A stretch of DNA of 64,000 nucleotides. It comes from an uncultured Ruminococcus sp. GTDB lineage: Bacteria > Bacillota > Clostridia > Oscillospirales > Ruminococcaceae. Below the pieces are notes generated by a model, which saw only the letters and a program-made list of their open reading frames with translations, ran no database searches and had not been told where the DNA came from. The stretch spans positions 45,788 to 109,787 of the forward strand of contig CAMKMD010000004.1 of the NCBI GenBank assembly GCA_946413815.1. Direction: 5' to 3'. Within the stretch, counting starts at the first letter, position 1. Every line of letters starts with the position of its first letter. Below, piece after piece: positions 25,020-33,909 of the stretch. Both the position numbers and the translations under genes were made by a program.

Positions 25020-25756
25020 TGAAGCTTTACAGATCCCTTGTCTTCCGCGAAATGAAGCTTTCGCGCAGATACAGTATTCTTTCAATGATATTGTTCGCAC
25101 TGCTGGAGGTATTTCTGATACTTCCGCTGTGCTTGCCCGATGATGAACCTTCCACAGCGGAGGAGATATACATCTATGCCGCTGTCATGGCGCTTATCGC
25201 TGCCGCCATAGGCGGATTCATATCAGGCATGAATAACGGAGTGAATAAGGCGGATATAGCATCGGGCTGGAAGAGATACACATATGTGCTTCCGGCAACT
25301 TCAAAGCAGAAGGCAGCTGCTGACCTTATTGCAAAACTGCTGTCAGTTGCACGTATCGGGCTTCTTCTTGCTGCATTTACTGTATGCGTAATGCTTATAA
25401 GAAATGTTTTTGTATTGAAGAATGCTCTGAGTGTATTTTTCTTCGTTGCTGCCGTTTCTCTTCTCTTTGATACAGTTTACTGCGGTATCCTGATGATAGC
25501 AAAGAGCGAAAAGGACATCAAGAAATATACCGTCATCGCTTCAGCAACAGGCCTGCTGCTTCTCCGTTTTTTCTCCCGGCTCGAATTCGGTTTAACGCAG
25601 AAGATGGCAGGAAAAACGGGCGAGGAAGTGATGCGGCGGCTGGCTGATGTCTCCGGTTCGGGAGTTATGACCGTGACAGCTGCTGCAGCCTTTGCCACAG
25701 TCAGCCTGTTGTACTTCGTTGTCATGTGGAGGTCATATGAGAGGAGAGAGGAGTAA
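25019..25756 (+). CDS. ABC-2 type permease, first subunit
   Basis: 245 residues with about six hydrophobic segments (near 18-37, 52-74, 105-128, 135-160, 172-190, 212-232). It resembles the ABC-2 membrane subunits that accompany YtrA-type regulators; there is no motif that fixes the substrate. A GTG three codons earlier is possible, but the ATG overlapping the upstream stop (TAATG) is preferred. Confidence 0.8.
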   Translation: MKLYRSLVFREMKLSRRYSILSMILFALLEVFLILPLCLPDDEPSTAEEIYIYAAVMALIAAAIGGFISGMNNGVNKADIASGWKRYTYVLPATSKQKAAADLIAKLLSVARIGLLLAAFTVCVMLIRNVFVLKNALSVFFFVAAVSLLFDTVYCGILMIAKSEKDIKKYTVIASATGLLLLRFFSRLEFGLTQKMAGKTGEEVMRRLADVSGSGVMTVTAAAAFATVSLLYFVVMWRSYERREE

Positions 25757-26478
25757 TGAACGGACTTATTTATAAGGAATGGAAGCAGAACAGATGGTTT
25801 ATCCTTTCCATGATACTGTGCGGCTCTTTTCCTCTTATGGTATGTCTCTTCTTCTCAGGTCAGATACACGATGCAGATAATTTAAGTACTTGCCTAATGT
25901 CTTCGGCTGTCGGTGCCTTTCTTGCAACTGGTGCATTGCAGATGCTTGTGGTTGGCGGAGATGACAGGAAGCTGTGGGGATACTTTATATCCTCCTCACC
26001 TGAGGGCTACAGAGGATTTCTGCGCATCAAGTACGAAATGATATTCGCAATGGAGGTGTTGTTCTTAATCACCATCCAGTATGCAGATGCACTTTCATGC
26101 GCTGCCGCAGCAGACAGAGGGATAGAGGGAACACAGGAGGCAGAGCAGCTTGCAGAAAGCACAGCCATGATACTTGCCTTTGTGCAGATATTATTCCGCG
26201 CCATAGATATCCCCTTTGTATACCGTTTCGGAGCAAAGAAGGGAAGCGTTATAAAGATGATTTGTTTTGTATCTTTAGTTATTCTTCTTACAGGAGTATG
26301 CATTCTGAAAATTGACGACCTTGACATAGTTTCAGACAGAATAATGGCAGCATTGAACGGAGAGCAGTCATCATTCTTACTGCCGGTTGTATTCCTTGCG
26401 GTGCTTGCAGCATATATCGTTTCATGGTTCGTCACCTGCCGGCTTTATCTGAAAGGAGTTGAGCAGTATGACAAATAG
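25756..26478 (+). CDS. ABC-2 type permease, second subunit
   Basis: 240 residues, hydrophobic, with about six membrane segments and an opening MNGLIYKEWKQNRWFILSM typical of ABC-2 permeases (amphipathic helix then first membrane helix). It pairs with the preceding permease and ATPase. GAGGAG before TAATG gives tight coupling, and the end overlaps the protease gene. Confidence 0.8.
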   Translation: MNGLIYKEWKQNRWFILSMILCGSFPLMVCLFFSGQIHDADNLSTCLMSSAVGAFLATGALQMLVVGGDDRKLWGYFISSSPEGYRGFLRIKYEMIFAMEVLFLITIQYADALSCAAAADRGIEGTQEAEQLAESTAMILAFVQILFRAIDIPFVYRFGAKKGSVIKMICFVSLVILLTGVCILKIDDLDIVSDRIMAALNGEQSSFLLPVVFLAVLAAYIVSWFVTCRLYLKGVEQYDK

Positions 26479-27316
26479 AAAAGCGGATGCAATGCGGCTT
26501 GTTATCTTCGTTGTTACGGCACTTGTTCTTTCAGCGCTGAGTTTTGTTCTGATGCGGATTTTCAGGGATTCACAGACAATGAACTTCCTGTGCGGCACGC
26601 TGTCAGTGTGGTCGCCTGCGCTTGCAAATATCATCACAAGGCTTGTCACAAAAGAGGGCTTCAGTGATTTGAAACTGCATCTGCATCTGAAAGGGAACCT
26701 CAGATGGTACCTGCTCGCATTCCTTCTTCCCATAGTTGTTTTCTCGGCGGCATATGTCCTTCCGCCGGCATTGACGGGTCACGGCGCCTGGCTGAGCGGT
26801 TTCACAGTCAGCAGCGTGCTTTATGAACTTCTTATGCTTGCCGCTTTATCTGTTTTCATTTCATTCAGAGGCGTGGGAGAGGAATTCGGATGGCGTGCAT
26901 ATATGAATCAGAAGATGGAGCCGCTTTTCGGTATCACCGGCACCTGCATCATAGGAGGCATCATATGGGGACTATGGCATCTGCCTATGGATATCACCGG
27001 GTATATTCAGGGATATGCAACCTTTACGGAAGCTATGTCGGGCTTTGCGGGAAGGATGATGACCCTGCCCTTTTTCGGGATGATGCTGATGCTGCTCATA
27101 AAAAAGACAGATTCAGTATGGCCTGCGGTACTTTGCCACGGCATCTATAACGCCTCCCTGCAGAGCATTACAGGTCTCATCTTGAACAGCGATGTCCCGG
27201 AGAATGCAGACCTCAGCAAAGTCATCGGCATCTTCAGCTATGTTCCGATGATTGCGGCGGGAGTGGTGTGTCTCCTTATAATAATGAATGATAAGAGAAA
27301 GAAGGAAGAGAAATGA
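26468..27316 (+). CDS. CPBP-family intramembrane metalloprotease
   Basis: 282 residues, eight or so membrane helices. Catalytic-site motifs of the CPBP (Abi/CaaX-like, type II) family are visible: GVGEEFGWRAYM (Glu-Glu and Arg) near residue 140, WGLWHLP with its His, and a C-terminal CHGIYNAS. Family members process prenylated proteins or act in bacteriocin maturation or self-immunity. The ATG at 26468 has GAAAGGAG upstream and starts inside the permease gene. Its presence in an exporter cassette fits an immunity or stress role, which is inference. Confidence 0.9.
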   Translation: MTNRKADAMRLVIFVVTALVLSALSFVLMRIFRDSQTMNFLCGTLSVWSPALANIITRLVTKEGFSDLKLHLHLKGNLRWYLLAFLLPIVVFSAAYVLPPALTGHGAWLSGFTVSSVLYELLMLAALSVFISFRGVGEEFGWRAYMNQKMEPLFGITGTCIIGGIIWGLWHLPMDITGYIQGYATFTEAMSGFAGRMMTLPFFGMMLMLLIKKTDSVWPAVLCHGIYNASLQSITGLILNSDVPENADLSKVIGIFSYVPMIAAGVVCLLIIMNDKRKKEEK

Positions 27317-27750
27317 GCTATATATTCTTTGGCTGGCAGACAGCCACAGTTCCGGCTGTCAATGACATATACCCCGGAATAGACACTCCGCAGAAACTCT
27401 ACGATGCACTGACGGAGATATGGTGTGAGTATACCTGTGCCCCCCGTCTGCGTGAGAAATGGAGCAGAGAGAACTGTACCCTCGGACAGTGCTCCATAAC
27501 CGCATTCCTTGTACAGGATATCTTCGGCGGAAGGGTTTACGGCATACTTCGTCCCGGCGGGAATTACCACTGCTACAACGTAGTCGGGGATGCGGTGTTT
27601 GACCTGACAAGCGAGCAGTTCGGTGATGAGGTGCTCGATTATACAGACAATCCCGAACAGCTGCGTGAGGTTCATTTTGCAAAGACGGAGAAGCTTGAGC
27701 GGTATGAATACCTTAAAGCGGAGCTTGCAAAGCGTACAGCTGCCGGATAA
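27313..27750 (+). CDS. YunG-like protein of unknown function
   Basis: 145 residues, soluble, no signal peptide. The sequence LGQCSITAFLVQDIFGGRVYGI with a later HCYNVVGD and FDLTSEQFGDE matches the YunG family (name from Bacillus). The conserved Cys, His and Asp hint at a papain- or transglutaminase-like fold, but activity is not established. It is the last gene of the operon, ATGA-coupled to the CPBP gene, followed by a terminator. Confidence 0.75.
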   Translation: MSYIFFGWQTATVPAVNDIYPGIDTPQKLYDALTEIWCEYTCAPRLREKWSRENCTLGQCSITAFLVQDIFGGRVYGILRPGGNYHCYNVVGDAVFDLTSEQFGDEVLDYTDNPEQLREVHFAKTEKLERYEYLKAELAKRTAAG

Positions 27751-27754
27751 AGAC

Positions 27755-27788
27755 AGAGACCCATGCGTTATGTCCCGCATGGGTCTCT
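27755..27788. terminator. Terminator between convergent units
   Basis: AGAGACCCATGCG and CGCATGGGTCTCT form a 13-bp stem with an 8-base loop followed by TTTGT. It ends the GntR-ABC operon and may also stop the minus-strand kinase gene. Confidence 0.88.
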
Positions 27789-27872
27789 TTGTATCATTTC
27801 GTCTTATGCGCAGTGATCATGGTAAAGCAGTACGCGTTGCCGGTCAGCAGCTGTCTGTCATCCATTCTGCTC

Positions 27873-29174
27873 TCACTTCTGCGTACTCTCATTCTCCGGT
27901 GCAGCCTTTAGTGAGATGGTGAATTCCGCACCGCCTGTACTGCTGTCAGAAACTGTGATGGTTCCGTTATGCAGGTCCATGATCTCCTTTGCTATAGCAA
28001 GTCCGAGGCCAAAGTGAGAGCGGTCCTCACGGGCACGGTCGGCCCTGTAAAAACGCTCGAAGATATGGGGCTTGTCCTCGTCGGAGATGCCTGTGCCGCT
28101 GTCCGATACGGCAATGGAGTGCCGCTGCCTGTCAAAGCTGTAGGCTATGTCTATCGTACCGTTTTCCGGTGTATAGCTGACCGCGTTGCTTAGCAGGATG
28201 GATACCACCTGTTTGATCCTTTCTGCATCGGCAGGTGCCGGAGGCGGTACATCTTCCGGAAGGGTAATGCCGAGCTTAATCGACTTTTCTTTCGCCGGAG
28301 CAAGGAAGGCCTCATAGCATGAAATAACGAGGGTATCAAGCTCAGTGGGCTTCAGCTCTGTTGTGAAGCTGCCGTTATCTGAGCGGGCAAGAGTGAGCAG
28401 GTCTTCGGTGAGAACGGTCAGGCGCTTTCCCTCACGCCTTGCTATGTCTGCGAAATCCTCACGCTGCTCGTCGCTGCATTCCTTCATGGCGTCAAGCGCG
28501 GAGACGATGGTGTTGACGGGGTTGCGTATCTCATGGGAGGCGGCGGCGATGAAGTGCGCCTGCTGCTCATGTGAGCGCTGCACCGGCTGAAGCAGCTTCC
28601 GTGTAAAGAACCATGAAAAGGCAAAGAGGGCAGCCGAGGTAAGGAGTATGACGGCACCGAATCCAAGCAGAAGTTTCCATATCTGTTTCCTCTCGCTGTG
28701 CAGGCTGTCAAGTATATACAGATCTGTGAAGCCGTTCTCTCCGGGTATGAAGATGACACCGGCGTTGTAAGTACGGCCGCGGAGCCTGCACTGGAATACA
28801 TCCCTGCGTATAGCCCAGGGGTCGCGGATTTTGTTTATCCTCTCGCCGTAGCTGCTACGAAGTTCACTGATCAGATCGTTATCTGCATCATTGCTGCCGA
28901 GAGCTGTAAGGTGCATCGGATTGCCGTTGTCGTAGAGAAAGAATATGTAGTTGTAGTTGCTCTGAGTGTTCCTGAGCCAGTCGTCGGAGATGACGGTGCT
29001 GCCGCTCAGAGTGGTTTCAAAATTCGCAGTATTGCTTTCAAGGCGTATCAGCGCACTGTTGTATATGCTGCGCACGCTGAGGAGTATGTATGACGCAGCC
29101 ATGACGGCGAGTATCCCTATACAGACGATGGTGAACAGAAGCGTCAGACGCCTGTGTACCTTCCTGAACATCAT
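27873..29174 (-). CDS. Sensor histidine kinase
   Basis: 433 residues. Membrane segment about 11-33, an extracytoplasmic domain of ~130 residues, second membrane segment about 168-190, then HisKA with the phospho-acceptor in ASHEIRNPVNT (near 217) and a HATPase domain with N-box LLSNAVSYTPENG, G1 VSDSGTGISDEDK and G2 HFGLGLAIAKEI. It should phosphorylate the response regulator encoded directly upstream; the start overlaps that gene's stop. The likely target is the divergent transporter operon. Confidence 0.95.
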   Translation of the reverse strand: MMFRKVHRRLTLLFTIVCIGILAVMAASYILLSVRSIYNSALIRLESNTANFETTLSGSTVISDDWLRNTQSNYNYIFFLYDNGNPMHLTALGSNDADNDLISELRSSYGERINKIRDPWAIRRDVFQCRLRGRTYNAGVIFIPGENGFTDLYILDSLHSERKQIWKLLLGFGAVILLTSAALFAFSWFFTRKLLQPVQRSHEQQAHFIAAASHEIRNPVNTIVSALDAMKECSDEQREDFADIARREGKRLTVLTEDLLTLARSDNGSFTTELKPTELDTLVISCYEAFLAPAKEKSIKLGITLPEDVPPPAPADAERIKQVVSILLSNAVSYTPENGTIDIAYSFDRQRHSIAVSDSGTGISDEDKPHIFERFYRADRAREDRSHFGLGLAIAKEIMDLHNGTITVSDSSTGGAEFTISLKAAPENESTQK

Positions 29175-29851
29175 CCTTCCTCCGCTGTAAGCCTGTAGCC
29201 GACGCCTCGGATAGTCTTTATGGAAGCCCTGCTTCCCACATTTTTCAGCCGCCTTCTGACGAAGTAGATATAGTTGTCAAGGTTGCCGTCCTCTATCTCG
29301 TGTTCAGCTCCCCATATCCTTGCGAGTATGGTCTGCCTCGGCAGATTACGCTCCGGATTGCGCAGGAATAGCTCCAGCAGTTCGCTCTCCTTATTTGAGA
29401 GGGTGCAGGTGCCTTCCGGACCGGTGAGGATATTCTCTCCGGGCGTATAGCTGAGGTCGCACCAGCTGCTTGCAGAGCTGCTTTCTATGCCTGCTGTCCT
29501 TCTCAGACGGCAGCGGATATGTGCCATAAGCTCCTCAAAGTTGTAGGGTTTTACGATGTAGTCATCTGCACCGCTGTCAAGTCCGGTTATCCTGTCTCCC
29601 AGCTCGCCGAGGGCAGTCAGCATGATGACGGGAGTGGTGTTTCCGTGCTCACGCATCTCTCGCAGTATGGTGAATCCGTCCTTGTGCGGGAGCATACAGT
29701 CAAGCAGTACGAGGTCGTGAGCATTCTGCCCGATGAAGAAAGCGGCATCAGCGCCGTCGTTGCAGATATCAACAGCAAAGCCTTCCTTTTCAAGTCTGAA
29801 CTGTAAAAGCGTGCACTGCTCCCTGTCGTCCTCTATGATAAGTATTCTCAT
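29171..29851 (-). CDS. OmpR/PhoB-family response regulator
   Basis: 226 residues. Receiver domain with acidic pocket IIEDDREQ, phospho-Asp in LVLLDCMLP near residue 51, conserved Thr/Lys in MLTALGE and IVKPYNFEE. A winged-helix DNA-binding domain follows (about 130-224: LSNKESELLELFLRNPER, DNYIYFVRRRLK, IKTIRGVGYRL). This subfamily binds head-to-tail direct repeats 10-11 bp apart, just what lies between this gene and the divergent operon. Confidence 0.96.
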   Translation of the reverse strand: MRILIIEDDREQCTLLQFRLEKEGFAVDICNDGADAAFFIGQNAHDLVLLDCMLPHKDGFTILREMREHGNTTPVIMLTALGELGDRITGLDSGADDYIVKPYNFEELMAHIRCRLRRTAGIESSSASSWCDLSYTPGENILTGPEGTCTLSNKESELLELFLRNPERNLPRQTILARIWGAEHEIEDGNLDNYIYFVRRRLKNVGSRASIKTIRGVGYRLTAEEG

Positions 29852-29881
29852 GATACGCCTCCTGATGTGGTGTGTAATACC

Positions 29882-29910
29882 ATTATATCACAGAAACCGG
29901 AAGAATGAAA
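29882..29910 (-). promoter_or_regulatory. Promoter of the two-component genes
   Basis: Reading the minus strand: a weak TTTCAT -35, a 17-base spacer, TATAAT. The weak -35 element directly abuts the TTAGAG repeats, so autoactivation is plausible. Confidence 0.55.
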
Positions 29911-29913
29911 GTA

Positions 29914-29952
29914 TTAGAGATAAATTAGAGGTGAGTTAGAGGACAATTAGAG
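29914..29952 (+). promoter_or_regulatory. Four TTAGAG direct repeats at 11-bp spacing (response-regulator binding site)
   Basis: TTAGAG occurs at 29914, 29925, 29936 and 29947, exactly 11 bp apart and all in the same direction. The array lies between the divergent regulator gene and the transporter operon. The last repeat ends 11 bases before a TATACT -10 at 29964-29969, whose -35 position is occupied by the repeats, the classic layout of a promoter activated by an OmpR/PhoB-type regulator. Confidence 0.85.
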
Positions 29953-30002
29953 GAAAGCTGTGGTATACTTATATTATGGAAAGAATACAGGAGGTCAGGA
30001 AT

Positions 30003-32210
30003 ATGAAAAAAGCTTCATTTATAACAGCATCAATGCTGCTTATATCCACTCTGACAGGCTGTTCATCAGGCGCAGTTGCCGAGACACTGTCAGTCAGGGG
30101 AGGCTACTGCGAGCAGGAGGTTATGTTCCCTTACAACTCTTACATCTATGCCTCAATGTCAGATTTCTTCGAGATAGGCGGTGAGCCCTATTTCTACGAG
30201 GGCGAAACAGAAATGTTCTACAGCTTCAACAATGATGTTACTGTGGTTGAGCGTGAGGGAAAGAAATTACTTGCCGGCATTGAAGAAGATAACAGCACAG
30301 GCGCTCATTCCCATAACGGCTCAAGTTCGCACATAACCGGCGTCCTTGCAGCCAGTGACCATGCTGTGATATACGCCTGCTGGGACAATGAAAGGACCTG
30401 CTATGAGTTCCGGACAGACAGCGGTGTTGTCAGAAGGCTGGATTCGGATAATCTGATGTATGCCGAGTTTTCCAAAGACGGAAGACTGTTTGTTGCAGAT
30501 AAAGACGGAATCAGCGAAGTATCACTAACTACAGGAGCTTTGACACCTGTCATCTCCGTTGTGCCATCTGCCTGTATGGCCGTCGTGAACGATCTGCTCA
30601 TAGCTGCCGACAAGGACAATACACACATCTATGACATTAAGGAGGGAAAGGAAAAAAACGTCCCCAAGTACCTCAGTGAGTTTTTCAGAGGCAGGCAGGA
30701 CGAAACATCATCCTTTGATTCCTTCCAGCTCTGCGAGGGCGATAACGGGTCGGTGTATATATGCTGCGAGGACGGGATATTCCGTTTCATGCCCGACGGC
30801 AACCAGATGGAGCAGATAATAGACGGTGTAGTGAATACGATAGGCAATCCTTCATTCCATGCGAAATCCATATACCGCTGCGAAAACGGTGCTATCATCG
30901 TTTCATCGGAGACCGGAAAGATACTGAAATACACCTATGACCCGGATATGGTCAGCGAGATAACATCTGAACTGAAGATATACAGCCTTGATAAGAACGA
31001 CACGCTTTCACAGATCGTGGGAGATTTTGCAAGTGCGAACCGCAACATCAAGGTCAGCTATCAGTACGGCCGCAGGAACGGAACAAGCTATTCCGACGCC
31101 ATGAAGGAATTCACCACACGTATGCTCTCCGGCGATGCTCCCGACATCATCATGATAGACGGCATGGATATACAGAACCTCAACGAAAGAAATATGCTCT
31201 GTGATCTGAGCAAATATCAGGATGTATGGATGCCGGAGGAAGGGCTCTATGAGAATACAGCCCTCTGGAACCGCATCGATGACAAGATATACAGTGTTTC
31301 CTGCAAGTTCCGCGTGCCTGCTGTGGCAGCAGACAAGAAAAAGATCGGCAGCATAAAGAGTTTCCACGATCTGGCAGAGGAAGTGAAAAGGATACGCGAG
31401 GATGAGGATCCTGTGTATTCGATACTGAATATCTGGGACCCTGAGGCATACGTAAAGCTGGGCATGATATATGAGGGCAACGAGCTTATGAAGAATCTGA
31501 GCAGGGAGAAGCTCATTTCTTTCATCAGTGACTGCGAGACAATAGCTAAGAATGATATTGACAGACAGAACGGCATGACCATCGGATTCCCCTCATTCCC
31601 GATAATACCGAATGAATATGAATTCACCGAGACATATTACAGCTATCTTATCGACAAGAACGGTCTTGCTGCCGGAACTGTCAACGGTTTCGACAATGAA
31701 TACAATATACTCCTATCCACTTCTGACGTGAATCAGAGCGGCATAGAGTACCGCCTCGGTATGAATGACGATAACCGCAGCTTTGTTCCCGTATGCTCTC
31801 TTGCTGTTACTGAGGCAGGAAAAAACCGTGAGGAGGCACTTCACTTCCTTGCCTCCGCTCTGACTGCGGACAGCCAGAAGATAGAGAACTATGACGGATT
31901 CCCCGTGAATAACGGAGCATACGACTTCTTCTTCCGTCTTTACAGGAGCCACAATGTTGACCTTGAATACTTTGCAGTCTACAGCAGAAATAACGATGAA
32001 GGTGATTTCTTTGAAGAGAGATGGCCGAACACCACAGAAAACGCCAGCCTGACAAAGTATCTGAAAAGTCTCGATGAGCCGATAGTCACTGACTACGTGT
32101 CACTGAGTATGATACAGGAAGCCTTTGAGAAATGCGATACCGGAGTCATGACCCCCGAGCAGGCGGCGGATGCTGTCCTTGGTCAGCTCGACCTGAAAAT
32201 GAAGGAATGA
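30003..32210 (+). CDS. Propeller-like domain fused to an extracellular solute-binding lipoprotein
   Basis: 735 residues. Lipoprotein signal with Cys in LTGCSSG near residue 21. Residues ~25-315 lack a binding-protein fold and read as repeated beta strands (AVIYACWDNE, DGRLFVADKDGISEVS, GSVYICCEDGIFRFMPDG, GAIIVSSETGKILKYTY), consistent with a beta-propeller. From about 325 to the end is an ABC sugar-type binding protein (SBP_bac_1/8): TLSQIVGDFASANRNIKVSY, LSGDAPDIIMIDGMD, and a late EALHFLASAL element. The start has AGGAGG eight bases upstream; an earlier in-frame ATG lies upstream of that site. Partners are the two permeases downstream. The ligand is unknown. Confidence 0.8.
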   Translation: MKKASFITASMLLISTLTGCSSGAVAETLSVRGGYCEQEVMFPYNSYIYASMSDFFEIGGEPYFYEGETEMFYSFNNDVTVVEREGKKLLAGIEEDNSTGAHSHNGSSSHITGVLAASDHAVIYACWDNERTCYEFRTDSGVVRRLDSDNLMYAEFSKDGRLFVADKDGISEVSLTTGALTPVISVVPSACMAVVNDLLIAADKDNTHIYDIKEGKEKNVPKYLSEFFRGRQDETSSFDSFQLCEGDNGSVYICCEDGIFRFMPDGNQMEQIIDGVVNTIGNPSFHAKSIYRCENGAIIVSSETGKILKYTYDPDMVSEITSELKIYSLDKNDTLSQIVGDFASANRNIKVSYQYGRRNGTSYSDAMKEFTTRMLSGDAPDIIMIDGMDIQNLNERNMLCDLSKYQDVWMPEEGLYENTALWNRIDDKIYSVSCKFRVPAVAADKKKIGSIKSFHDLAEEVKRIREDEDPVYSILNIWDPEAYVKLGMIYEGNELMKNLSREKLISFISDCETIAKNDIDRQNGMTIGFPSFPIIPNEYEFTETYYSYLIDKNGLAAGTVNGFDNEYNILLSTSDVNQSGIEYRLGMNDDNRSFVPVCSLAVTEAGKNREEALHFLASALTADSQKIENYDGFPVNNGAYDFFFRLYRSHNVDLEYFAVYSRNNDEGDFFEERWPNTTENASLTKYLKSLDEPIVTDYVSLSMIQEAFEKCDTGVMTPEQAADAVLGQLDLKMKE

Positions 32211-32212
32211 GA

Positions 32213-33058
32213 ATGATGACAGCAAGAAAACAGAACCTGAGATATCTTCCCTTCCTTCTGCCCGGTCTGATAGGAGTATCGGTATTCAGGCTCCTGCCGT
32301 TTGCGGATTCCATAAAGCGCTCCTTTGTGACGGGTGGCGGAAGATTCAGCGGACTCGGCAACTACGAGACCACGATAAACAACGAGGCCTTCCGTCTCGC
32401 TGTCAGGAATACCACACTCTTTACCGCAGTATGCCTGCCGCTCCTGATAGGGATATCCTTTATCATCTCCTGTGCTCTTTGCAGGATGAAGTATATCCGG
32501 CTTATCAGGACTATCCTTCTTTTCCCGCTTGCAGCACCTACTGCGGCGCTTGTAATGGTCTGGAGGATACTGTTCAGCGACCACGGATATATCAACGGCA
32601 TAGTGACCTCCCTCGGAGGAGGGGAGATACATTTCCTTACCTCCGGCGCCGCCTTCTGGGTACTCGTCGGCAGCTATATCTGGAAGAATCTCGGCTATAC
32701 CGTGATACTCTGGATGACCGGCATGGCGGGGATACCCACTTCCATCACTGAGGCCGCAAGAATAGACGGAGCAAGAGAGATGCAGATAATCACACGCATC
32801 ATCATGCCGAATCTGAGGCCTACGCTCTATACCATAACCATTATATCCTTTCTGAATTCCTTCAAGGTTTTCAGAGAGGCCTATCTTGTGGCGGGAGCCT
32901 ACCCCCACAGGAGCATCTACCTCCTGCAGCATCTCTTCAACAACTGGTTCACAGGTCTCGACCTCCAGAAGATGGCGGCGGCATCCGTACTGGTATTCTC
33001 CGTGATACTTGTGGCTGCTACGCTTCTGAGGAAGGCCTGGGATAAGGAGGAGATATGA
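32213..33058 (+). CDS. Sugar-type ABC permease (MalF/UgpA family)
   Basis: 281 residues, six membrane helices, with the coupling-loop signature EAARIDGAREMQIITRIIMPNLRP near residue 180. The start is uncertain among ATGs at 32207, 32213 and 32216; AAGGA at 32202-32206 favours 32213. It pairs with the MalG-like permease that follows. No ATPase gene is in the operon; such carbohydrate systems often share a general MsmX-type ATPase. Confidence 0.92.
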   Translation: MMTARKQNLRYLPFLLPGLIGVSVFRLLPFADSIKRSFVTGGGRFSGLGNYETTINNEAFRLAVRNTTLFTAVCLPLLIGISFIISCALCRMKYIRLIRTILLFPLAAPTAALVMVWRILFSDHGYINGIVTSLGGGEIHFLTSGAAFWVLVGSYIWKNLGYTVILWMTGMAGIPTSITEAARIDGAREMQIITRIIMPNLRPTLYTITIISFLNSFKVFREAYLVAGAYPHRSIYLLQHLFNNWFTGLDLQKMAAASVLVFSVILVAATLLRKAWDKEEI

Positions 33059-33906
33059 AGAAGAATATGCGTACACTGCCGGTCTATGCGGTATTCGCAC
33101 TGATATGTGCGGCAGTGATATTTCCCGTGCTCATAGCAGTCCTCCTTCCTTTCCGCGGCAATGACGAGCTGAGGGCGACACTTGACCCGCTGACAGGCAG
33201 CGACGGCAGCTATTCCTCCTTCGGAATCGTTGCACAGTACCCGACTCTTGACAACTTCAGGGATCTGCTGATTTTCACGCCTGATTTCTATAAGGTGTTC
33301 TGGAATTCCGTGCTGATAGTGGTGAGCATCCTCGTTTTTCAGCTGCTTGTGGCGATACCTTCAGCGTGGGCTTTCGCACGCTTTGATTTCCGCGGCAAGA
33401 AGCTGCTGTTTGACCTGTATGTCATTTTCATGCTCGTGCCTTTTCAGGTAACCATGCTTTCAGACCATATAATTCTGGACAGACTGGGGCTGCTGAATAC
33501 ACGGCTGGCAGTGATCATACCTGCGGTGTTCTCGACATTCCCGGTATTCCTTATATACCGCGGCTTTGCCGATATCCCGAGGGATATTGCCGACTCTGCA
33601 CGCATCGACGGAGCAAACGAATGGGAGGTGCTGAGATACATCGGCCTGCCTCTCGGCCGTTCTGGCATACTTTCCTGCGTGGTGATATGCTTCCTTGATA
33701 TGTGGAACATGGTGGAGCAGCCCCTGGCCTTTATACAGGACAAGGCGCTTTATCCGCTGTCCATATATCTGCCCATGCTTGATATGGGACTCGGAGCCCT
33801 GATGCTGGCGGCAGCAGTCATCACTCTCATACCGGCAGCATTCGTATTCATCATCGGACAGGATCATCTTGAGCAGGGTATAATTGCCTCTGCACTGAAG
33901 GAGTAG
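33055..33906 (+). CDS. Sugar-type ABC permease (MalG/UgpE family)
   Basis: 283 residues with six membrane helices and the EAA loop as DSARIDGANEWEVLRYIGLPLGRSG near residue 182. An extracytoplasmic loop of ~55 residues after helix 1 is longer than in most homologues. The start overlaps the previous stop (ATGA). The stop is three bases before the adaptor gene. Confidence 0.92.
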   Translation: MKKNMRTLPVYAVFALICAAVIFPVLIAVLLPFRGNDELRATLDPLTGSDGSYSSFGIVAQYPTLDNFRDLLIFTPDFYKVFWNSVLIVVSILVFQLLVAIPSAWAFARFDFRGKKLLFDLYVIFMLVPFQVTMLSDHIILDRLGLLNTRLAVIIPAVFSTFPVFLIYRGFADIPRDIADSARIDGANEWEVLRYIGLPLGRSGILSCVVICFLDMWNMVEQPLAFIQDKALYPLSIYLPMLDMGLGALMLAAAVITLIPAAFVFIIGQDHLEQGIIASALKE

Positions 33907-33909
33907 GAT

